Assembly: GCA_003517285.1 (NCBI GenBank)
Contig: DPAW01000244.1
Span: 1-5,019, forward strand
DNA from: Verrucomicrobiales bacterium
GTDB taxonomy: Bacteria > Verrucomicrobiota > Verrucomicrobiia > Limisphaerales > UBA1100
Direction of reading: 5' to 3'
Length of the DNA stretch: 5,019 nt
In this document: piece after piece, positions 1-5,019 of the stretch
Numbering within the stretch: the stretch's first letter is position 1
Layout: the number at the start of each line of letters is the position of its first letter
The notes under the pieces: model-generated
The model's input: only the letters and a program-made list of their open reading frames with translations
Databases searched by the model: none
Told to the model about the DNA's origin: nothing
Program-made: the position numbers and the translations under genes

Positions 1-1072
1 CTTCATCCGCGCGCTCACTGAGCCGGCCAGCACACCGCCGACTACGCACGTGTTCTTCCGCGGCAACCACGATCAACCCAAGGACGCCGTAAAACCTGCC
101 GGGCTCACCGTCGTGTCCGCGCCGGTCATCGCTGAGAACGATCCCGCCCTGCCCTCCACCGGCCGCCGCACAGCCTTTGCCCAACATCTCACGAGCGGCC
201 AACACCCGCTTACCGCACGCGTGTTGGTCAACCGCTTTTGGCTGCATCATTTCGGCCGCGGTTTGGTGGATACACCCGGCGACTTTGGCCGATTGGGCGA
301 GCTACCCAGTCATCCCGAATTACTCGACTGGCTGGCCGCTGACTTTATGAAAAACGGCTGGCGCCTCAAGCGGCTGCACAAACTCATCATGACCAGCCAA
401 GCCTATCAACAAGTCTCCCAACGGAACGCCAAACAGGATGCACTGGATCCGGACAACCGTCTCCTCGGCCGCATGAATGTCCGCCGCATGGAAGCCGAGA
501 CCATTCGGGACGCCATGCTCGCACTCAGCGGCCAGATCAGTCTGCGCTTGGGCGGCAAGCCCGTACCAGTAATGGAGGATGAAGTCGGCCAGTTTGTGAT
601 CGGCAAGGAAAACCTCGATGGTGAGCGCAAGCCCGGCAAGGAGGTCGATCTTGCGGGCGCGCAACATCGCCGCAGCCTTTACGTGCAGGTGCGGCGCTCA
701 CGCAAGCTCTCGTTCCTCGAGGCCTTCGACGCACCCACCATGGAACCCAACTGCGCCAAGCGCCCCGTTTCCACCGTTGCCCCGCAGGCGTTGATCTTCA
801 TGAACAACGCCTTCGTCATCAGCCAAAGCCGCGCCATGGCCGAGCGTTTGCAGGCCGCTGCCAAGGACGATCTCGATGCCCAGCTCAACACTGGCTGGCA
901 CCACGCCTTCGGCCGGGCCGCCTCGCCCGAGCAGCTTTCCAAGTCGCGCGAGTTCGTCCATCGCCAAACTACCCTGTTCAAGGAGCGCAAAGACAAGACC
1001 CCTGAACTCACTGCCCTAGCCAACTACTGCCAGGCGCTGATGAGTGCGAACAATTTTGTTTATGTCGAATAA
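1..1072 (+). CDS. PSD1 (DUF1553) domain protein, C-terminal part, 5' end outside window
   Basis: The reading frame is open from base 2 (356 codons visible) to TAA at 1070-1072. The GTG at 50 is internal, because family-like sequence (RALTEP, then PTTHVFFRGNH) is already encoded before it. The visible part is a near-complete DUF1553/PSD1 domain: LTARVLVNRFWLHHFGRGL (about 209-265), then DFGRLGELPSHPELLDWLA, the LIMTSQAYQQ stretch, RRSLYVQVRRSR with FDAPTMEPNC (about 670-753), STVAPQALIFMNN, and the typical C-terminal end YCQALMSANNFVYVE. In this family the missing N-terminal half usually holds a PSCyt1 cytochrome-c-like domain and a PSCyt2/DUF1549 domain; no CXXCH haem motif is visible here. 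Family members are presumed exported envelope proteins of unknown reaction, commonly encoded next to DUF1501 proteins, as here. The stop overlaps the next gene by 11 bases, indicating one operon. Family assignment is firm; biochemical role is not known. Confidence 0.95.
   Translation, partial: FIRALTEPASTPPTTHVFFRGNHDQPKDAVKPAGLTVVSAPVIAENDPALPSTGRRTAFAQHLTSGQHPLTARVLVNRFWLHHFGRGLVDTPGDFGRLGELPSHPELLDWLAADFMKNGWRLKRLHKLIMTSQAYQQVSQRNAKQDALDPDNRLLGRMNVRRMEAETIRDAMLALSGQISLRLGGKPVPVMEDEVGQFVIGKENLDGERKPGKEVDLAGAQHRRSLYVQVRRSRKLSFLEAFDAPTMEPNCAKRPVSTVAPQALIFMNNAFVISQSRAMAERLQAAAKDDLDAQLNTGWHHAFGRAASPEQLSKSREFVHRQTTLFKERKDKTPELTALANYCQALMSANNFVYVE
1062..1072 (+). promoter_or_regulatory. Overlap of PSD1 stop with DUF1501 copy A start
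   Basis: ATG 1062-1064 lies upstream of the PSD1 stop TAA (1070-1072), giving an 11-base overlap in different frames. No purine-rich ribosome-binding site precedes this ATG (the preceding bases are AT-rich, caattttgttt), so initiation probably depends on ribosomes finishing PSD1. If the GTG at 1044 were used, the overlap would be 29 bases. Confidence 0.7.
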
Positions 1073-2498
1073 CGCCCAGCTGCTTTCCAGCCGCCGCCAT
1101 TTCCTGGCGCAGAACGCGATGGGAATTGGCGGTGTGGCGTTGGCGTGGCTGTTGCAGCGCGAGGGTCTGCTGGCCAAACCGGTGAAGCCAAATCTTGAGG
1201 CCACCGCACACACGTTGTTGCCCAAGCAGCCGCATCACGCCCCACGTGCCAAGGCGATGATATCCTGCTTCATGCAGGGCGGCCCGAGCCAGATGGACAT
1301 TTGCGATCCCAAACCCCAGCTCGACGAATGGGCCGGACGCGATTTTCCGGAGAAGATCAAGTACGACAACGCTGCGCAAGCCAGCAGCAAAGTGCTGGCC
1401 AGCAAATGGAAGTTCAAAAAGCACGGCCAATGCGGCATGGACTTCAGCGAGCTCGTACCCGGCTTTGGCGAGATGGCTGATGAGCTGTGCCTCATCCGCA
1501 GCATGCACACCGGTGTGAACAATCACGGCCAGTCCATCCACGCGATGAACAGCGGCCGCACCGTCAAGGGCCGGCCGGCTCTGGGCAGCTGGCTCACCTA
1601 CGGCCTCGGCACGGAAAACCAAAACCTGCCTGCCTACATGGTGTTGCGTGATCCAGCGAACATTCCTGTCGAAGGCGTGCTCAACTGGTCACCCGGTTTT
1701 CTGCCCAGCCTTTATCAAGGCACCGTTGTCCGTGCGCGCGAACCGCGTGTCCTCAATCTCAATCCACCTGCCGAATTACAGGGGAAGCCGCAGGAAAACT
1801 TTTTGGAATTTCTGAGCCAACTCAATAGCGGCAACCCCAGCCCCGGTGAACTAGATCTCGAGGCTCGCATCGCCAGCTTCGAACTAGCCGCGCGCATGCA
1901 GACTGCTGCCACCGACGTGATGGATATCTCTGGCGAAAGCGACGCCACTAAGAAGATGTACGGCATTGATGATCCCGCCACTAAGGATTTTGGTACGCGC
2001 TGTCTCATCGCGCGACGGCTGGTGGAGCGCGGAGTGCGGTTCATCCAAGTGTTTACCAAGAACCAGTACTGGGATCATCACGGCAATATCACCAACGCCC
2101 TGCCAGCGTCCTGCAAAAAAATCGACCGACCTATTGCCGGCCTCATTAAGGATCTCAAGGGCCGCGGCCTGCTCGACAGCACGGTCGTCCATTGGGGCGG
2201 CGAGATGGGCCGACTACCCGTCGTGCAAAACGAAAAGAGTCCAGGGCGTGACCACAACACCTACGGCTTTTCCATGTGGCTCGCCGGCGGCGGCTTCAAG
2301 AGAGGCCACATCCATGGTGCCACTGATGAATGGGGTCACCGAGCCGTGTCGGACATCGTCAACCACTACGATTACCACGCCACCCTACTGCGCCAATTCG
2401 GCATCGACCACGAGCAGCTAACCTACAAACGCGCCGGCCAGGAACAATCCCTCACCGACGGCCAAAAAGCGCGCGTGGTGAAAGAGCTTTTGGTATGA
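1062..2498 (+). CDS. DUF1501 protein, copy A (alkaline phosphatase/sulfatase-like fold, Tat signal)
   Basis: This 478-residue protein is a usual full length for DUF1501. I chose ATG 1062 because it puts the twin-arginine motif SRRHFL at residues 10-15, followed by a short hydrophobic run (21-31). A GTG at 1044 in the same frame would add six residues and cannot be excluded. Family landmarks in order: RAKAMISCFMQGGPSQMD with D79 and D82, HGQCGMDFSELVP, LCLIRSMHTG, LPAYMVLRDP, RIASFELAARMQTAA, RCLIARRLVERGVRFIQVF, WDHH (337-340), the WGGEMGR segment (378-384), GRDHN (395-399) and DYHATLL with H439, ending LTDGQKARVVKELLV. By fold relationship to alkaline phosphatases, the Asp/His residues of GGPSxxD, WDxH, GRDH and DxH are probably metal or catalytic ligands; that is inference. 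It is probably exported folded by Tat and acts in the periplasm or at the envelope. The substrate is unknown. It is coupled to PSD1 upstream and to copy B downstream. Confidence 0.95.
   Translation: MSNNAQLLSSRRHFLAQNAMGIGGVALAWLLQREGLLAKPVKPNLEATAHTLLPKQPHHAPRAKAMISCFMQGGPSQMDICDPKPQLDEWAGRDFPEKIKYDNAAQASSKVLASKWKFKKHGQCGMDFSELVPGFGEMADELCLIRSMHTGVNNHGQSIHAMNSGRTVKGRPALGSWLTYGLGTENQNLPAYMVLRDPANIPVEGVLNWSPGFLPSLYQGTVVRAREPRVLNLNPPAELQGKPQENFLEFLSQLNSGNPSPGELDLEARIASFELAARMQTAATDVMDISGESDATKKMYGIDDPATKDFGTRCLIARRLVERGVRFIQVFTKNQYWDHHGNITNALPASCKKIDRPIAGLIKDLKGRGLLDSTVVHWGGEMGRLPVVQNEKSPGRDHNTYGFSMWLAGGGFKRGHIHGATDEWGHRAVSDIVNHYDYHATLLRQFGIDHEQLTYKRAGQEQSLTDGQKARVVKELLV
2481..2498 (+). promoter_or_regulatory. 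ATGA stop-start overlap of the two DUF1501 genes with weak RBS
   Basis: ATG 2495-2497 and TGA 2496-2498 share ATGA, a standard translational coupling junction. AAAGAG at 2481-2486 gives an SD-like stretch at 8-base spacing and lies within the codons for the conserved VVKEL end of copy A. Such coupling would tend to keep the two products in similar amounts. Confidence 0.75.
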
Positions 2499-3928
2499 AC
2501 GACTTTTTCAACCGCCGACAATTTCTCACCCGCAACACCATGGGCATCGGCAGTCTTGCTTTGGCGTGGCTGTTGCAACGAGAAAAACTGCTCGGCACGC
2601 CCAAGGATATTCCGCGCGCCCAGTGGCGGTTTGATCTGAAGCCCAAGCAGCCGCACTTTACGCCCCGAGCCAAGGCAATGATTTCCCTGTTCATGCACGG
2701 CGGCCCGAGCCACATGGACCTCACTGATCCCAAGCCCGAGCTGCAGCGCTGTGACGGCATGGACTATAGCGGCAATGTCCATTACAGCTTCGCCAACGAG
2801 GCCAGCCGCAAACTTCTCGGCAGCCCGTGGCAATTCAAGAAACACGGCCAATGCGGGATGGATTTCAGCGAACTCCTGCCCCACACCGCAAAGATTGCTG
2901 ACGATCTTTGCATGATCCGAAGCATGCATACCGGCCACAACGGCCACGAGGTTTCCATCCGCTACATCAACGCCGGCATCCCGGGCGTCATCGGACGGCC
3001 CAGCCTCGGCGCGTGGCTCACCTACGGTCTTGGCAGTGAAAACGACGAGCTGCCCGCCTACATGGTGCTCAAGGATCCGGGCGGCAAACCGGTCGATGGC
3101 AATCACAACTGGAGCAACGGCTGGCTGCCCAGCCTCTATCAGGGCACCGTCCTGCGCGCCAAGGAACCGCGCATCTTCAACCTCAACGCCCCCGCGCATC
3201 TACTCGGTGCGCCGCAGGAAAATTTCCTACAATTCCTCAGCGACCTCAATTCCGACCAATCCGGCGCGTTGCCCACCGAGGACGCCCTCGAGTCGCGCAT
3301 CGCCAGCTTTGAGCTAGCCGCCCGAATGCAAACTGCCGCCAAGGAAGCACTCGACATCAGCGACGAAAGCGACGCCACCAAGAAGCTTTACGGCATCGAT
3401 CAAAACGAAACCAAGGAATATGGAAGCCGCTGCCTCATCGCACGGCGGCTTGTCGAACGCGGTGTGCGCTTTGTGCAGCTCTTCCTCAACGGCCAGCCGT
3501 GGGATAACCACGAAAACATTCACGCTGGCCTGCCTTCCATTTGCCGCCGCACCGACCAACCCGCCGCTGCGCTCGTCACCGATTTAAAACAACGCGGCCT
3601 GCTCGACAGCACCGTTGTACATTGGGGCGGCGAGATTGGCCGGTTGCCAGTTGTGCAATCCCGAAGCAAACCCGGCCGCGACCACAACGGCCAAGGCTTC
3701 ACCACTTGGCTAGCCGGCGGCGGCTTCAAGCCCGGCACCATCTACGGCGAAACCGACGAAGTCGGCCACCGCGCCGCTGTCAACAAGGTCACCGCCAATG
3801 ATTATCAGGCCACCCTCCTCCACCAATTCGGCCTCGACCACGAACAACTGACCTTCCATCACGGCGGCCAATCCCAAAAACTTACCAACGGCCGCCCCGC
3901 CCGCGTGGTGAAGGAGATTGTTGGGTAA
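2495..3928 (+). CDS. DUF1501 protein, copy B (tandem paralogue of copy A)
   Basis: This 477-residue protein starts at ATG 2495, inside the ATGA overlap with copy A. A weak AAAGAG ribosome-binding-like stretch lies at 2481-2486, 8 bases upstream. The longer frame back to 2330 reads out of frame through copy A and is not real. The N-terminus has a Tat-type motif, NRRQFL (6-11), followed by MGIGSLALAWLL. It aligns with copy A almost without gaps and is identical at well over half of positions by eye: GGPSHMD with D75, KKHGQCGMDFSELLP, LCMIRSMHTG, WDNH (336-339), WGGEIGR around E380, and GRDHN (394-398). One notable difference is DYQATLL: Q438 (codon CAG at 3806-3808) sits where copy A and most relatives known to me carry His. 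The GGPS motif has His where copy A has Gln, but both are common there. The product is probably exported, with unknown substrate. It may have diverged in specificity or become a partner subunit of copy A. Confidence 0.95.
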   Translation: MNDFFNRRQFLTRNTMGIGSLALAWLLQREKLLGTPKDIPRAQWRFDLKPKQPHFTPRAKAMISLFMHGGPSHMDLTDPKPELQRCDGMDYSGNVHYSFANEASRKLLGSPWQFKKHGQCGMDFSELLPHTAKIADDLCMIRSMHTGHNGHEVSIRYINAGIPGVIGRPSLGAWLTYGLGSENDELPAYMVLKDPGGKPVDGNHNWSNGWLPSLYQGTVLRAKEPRIFNLNAPAHLLGAPQENFLQFLSDLNSDQSGALPTEDALESRIASFELAARMQTAAKEALDISDESDATKKLYGIDQNETKEYGSRCLIARRLVERGVRFVQLFLNGQPWDNHENIHAGLPSICRRTDQPAAALVTDLKQRGLLDSTVVHWGGEIGRLPVVQSRSKPGRDHNGQGFTTWLAGGGFKPGTIYGETDEVGHRAAVNKVTANDYQATLLHQFGLDHEQLTFHHGGQSQKLTNGRPARVVKEIVG

Positions 3929-4066
3929 CCCCAGATACACTCGCCATTTCAACAGCTCCAAATCTCGCCAGACTGCGGTGAGGAGCGGCTTTGCCATGCC
4001 GCCCCAAGCACACGCCTTATTAAACCAAAAGTTGCCCTCTACCGCCAGCCCGATACACTCCGCCCC
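3929..4066. other. 138-base intergenic gap with two weak hairpins
   Basis: This is the only gap in the window. It holds two adjacent small inverted repeats: CTCGCC (3964-3969) with GGTGAG (3977-3982), six pairs including one G-T, and GCGGC (3985-3989) with GCCGC (3998-4002), five G-C pairs. Neither is followed by a T run, so they are not a convincing intrinsic terminator on the + strand. A TTGCCA at 3991-3996 resembles a -35 box, but no -10 box stands at normal spacing (TATTAA at 4018-4023 is 21 bases away). Whether the propeller gene has its own promoter here, or is read through from the DUF1501 genes, is open. Confidence 0.4.
3930..4064 (+). repeat. Imperfect 16-base direct repeat bounding the intergenic gap
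   Basis: CCCAGATACACTCGCC (3930-3945) recurs as CCCGATACACTCCGCC (4049-4064). They share an exact GATACACTC core (3934-3942 and 4052-4060), differ by one inserted base on either side, and are 118 bases apart. One copy follows the copy B stop directly and the other precedes the propeller start directly. They could be the ends of a small inserted element, a regulator-binding pair, or chance. Confidence 0.4.
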
Positions 4067-5019
4067 GTGAGTGACGACCAACCCAGTTCCCCCTCGGCGC
4101 GTTTGATCAGTTACCTATGCCCGATCTACGGCCTTTTTACCATTGCCGATTCGATCGGTAAAAAAATCATTTTACTGGTCCTCACCCTTGTCCAGTTGCT
4201 GGTTGGTCTGGGGATTCTCTGGGCTGCGGGCTGGGTGCGGCTGGACTGGGATGGGCGTGGTGCCCCCGGCGGACTTCGCTGGATACAGGCCGCGCCTTCC
4301 GATGCCAACTGGGCATATTCGGACCGCAAACCCAACGAGAGCGACCCGGCGTTCTGGCCCGGCTATCGCGGTGCCCAACGCGATGGGGTGTACTCCGGCC
4401 CGGCCATTCGCATGGACTGGGACAATGCACCGCCCAAGCAAATTTGGAAAACCGTGGTCGGCGGCGGCCACGCCAGTATCACCATAGCCAAGGGCCGGCT
4501 CTTCACGCTAGAGCAATGGGATCGCGGCGAGGTGGTCACCTGCTACAACCTCACCGACGGCCGTGGACTCTGGCGACATCAATACGAGGGCGAATTTGAT
4601 GACTCCTATCACATGGGCGGCGTAGGCCCGCGCACCGGCCCAACCTATGATGACGGCCGCCTCTTCACTCTCGGCGCCGAAGGACAGCTCCATTGTCTCG
4701 ATGCCGATACCGGCAAACTGCTTTGGCATCTAAACATCCATGAACGCTTTGAAACCCGCAACCTGATGTTCGGCACCTGCGCCTCGCCTTGGGTGGAAGG
4801 CGACGCCCTGATCATCACCACCGGCGTACGCGCCCGCGGCAAGTCCACCTTGGTGGCCCTCAACAAATTGTCCGGCGAAATTCTTTGGGAAGCTGAAGCC
4901 GAAAACCAGGCTTACATGTCTCCTTTCACCGCCACCGTAGCCGGCCAAAAACAAATCATCCTTGGAGCCGCCCGCGAGATGCAGGGCCGTTCGTTGAAGG
5001 ATGGCAGCCTCTTGTGGTC
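4067..5019 (+). CDS. Membrane-anchored PQQ-like beta-propeller protein, 3' end outside window
   Basis: The frame gives 317 full codons and is still open at the window end. GTG 4067 is the first start codon after the in-frame TAA at 3926 (no ATG, GTG or TTG between), and the next in-frame ATG lies over 110 codons on, inside the folded domain. No Shine-Dalgarno site is visible. Residues 1-33 are a likely cytoplasmic tail with a hydrophobic patch (13-27) and a KK pair (32-33). Residues 34-57 form a strong transmembrane segment, so the rest should face the periplasm. After a linker comes FWPGYRGAQRDGVYSG (96-111), the sequence that typically precedes PQQ-like propellers in PVC bacteria. Blade repeats follow: KQIWKTVVGGGHAS, GRLFTLEQWD, TDGRGLWRHQY, VGPRTGPTYDDGRLFTLGAEGQLHCLDADTGKLLW, then LVALNKLSGEILWEAE. 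The repeated xTGxxLW ends are propeller hallmarks. Whether PQQ is bound cannot be told; many relatives are structural propellers without cofactor. C18 lies in SYLC, which is not a lipobox. Confidence 0.9.
   Translation, partial: MSDDQPSSPSARLISYLCPIYGLFTIADSIGKKIILLVLTLVQLLVGLGILWAAGWVRLDWDGRGAPGGLRWIQAAPSDANWAYSDRKPNESDPAFWPGYRGAQRDGVYSGPAIRMDWDNAPPKQIWKTVVGGGHASITIAKGRLFTLEQWDRGEVVTCYNLTDGRGLWRHQYEGEFDDSYHMGGVGPRTGPTYDDGRLFTLGAEGQLHCLDADTGKLLWHLNIHERFETRNLMFGTCASPWVEGDALIITTGVRARGKSTLVALNKLSGEILWEAEAENQAYMSPFTATVAGQKQIILGAAREMQGRSLKDGSLLW

Noticed and set aside
50..1072. PSD1 gene starting at GTG 50
   Set aside because: Family-like sequence in the same frame continues upstream to the window edge, so the gene is truncated by the window rather than short.
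1008..1622. 204-codon minus-strand open frame
   Set aside because: It lies antisense to the well-supported DUF1501 copy A, has no recognisable domain, and is explained by GC-rich codon bias.
2330..2494. N-terminal extension of DUF1501 copy B back to GTG 2330
   Set aside because: These 55 codons read out of frame through the conserved C-terminus of copy A and give an Arg/Pro-rich sequence unlike the family. The Tat motif sits right after ATG 2495.
2423..3199. 258-codon minus-strand open frame
   Set aside because: It is antisense to copy B in the same relation as the 1008-1622 frame is to copy A (similar peptides such as EIHPALAVFLELP), so it is a mirror of the duplicated coding sequence, not an independent gene.
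3985..4002. Rho-independent terminator after the DUF1501 genes
   Set aside because: The stem is only five base pairs and no T run follows on the + strand.
3991..4023. Sigma-70-type promoter for the propeller gene
   Set aside because: TTGCCA resembles a -35 box, but the best -10-like match (TATTAA) is 21 bases away and weak.
4143..4487. 114-codon plus-strand open frame
   Set aside because: It overlaps the propeller gene in another frame and breaks up its clear transmembrane and WPGYRG sequences; its composition is low in plausible domain content.

Overview
The window looks like a piece of a chromosome from the Planctomycetes-Verrucomicrobia-Chlamydiae (PVC) group, most likely a planctomycete or verrucomicrobium. 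The reason is gene content: a PSD1 (DUF1553) protein followed by DUF1501 proteins and a membrane-anchored PQQ-like beta-propeller protein is a combination typical of those phyla. The DNA is moderately GC-rich, the genes are tightly packed, and recognisable Shine-Dalgarno sites are mostly lacking, which fits but does not prove the assignment. Choosing between the two phyla is not possible from the sequence alone.

Layout, all on the + strand: (1) 1-1072, the C-terminal part of a PSD1/DUF1553 protein whose start lies outside the window. (2) 1062-2498, a DUF1501 protein (copy A) with a twin-arginine signal, overlapping the previous gene by 11 bases. (3) 2495-3928, a second DUF1501 protein (copy B), overlapping copy A by the 4-base ATGA arrangement. 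(4) 3929-4066, a 138-base gap with two weak hairpins, bounded by imperfect direct repeats. (5) 4067-5019, a GTG-started, membrane-anchored PQQ-like beta-propeller protein that runs off the right end.

The first three genes form a clear translationally coupled operon. PSD1 proteins (usually fused to PSCyt1 and PSCyt2/DUF1549 domains, which would lie left of the window) and DUF1501 proteins (alkaline phosphatase/sulfatase-like fold) are very commonly paired in PVC bacteria. They are thought to act in the cell envelope, possibly on sulfated or otherwise modified polymers, but no reaction has been firmly established for the pair. The propeller gene is on the same strand and may be part of the same transcription unit or have its own promoter in the gap.

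The most unusual feature is the tandem duplication of the DUF1501 gene, with divergence at a normally conserved histidine in copy B. I found no RNA genes, CRISPR array, insertion sequence or phage gene, and no convincing new system. The observations listed are modest.
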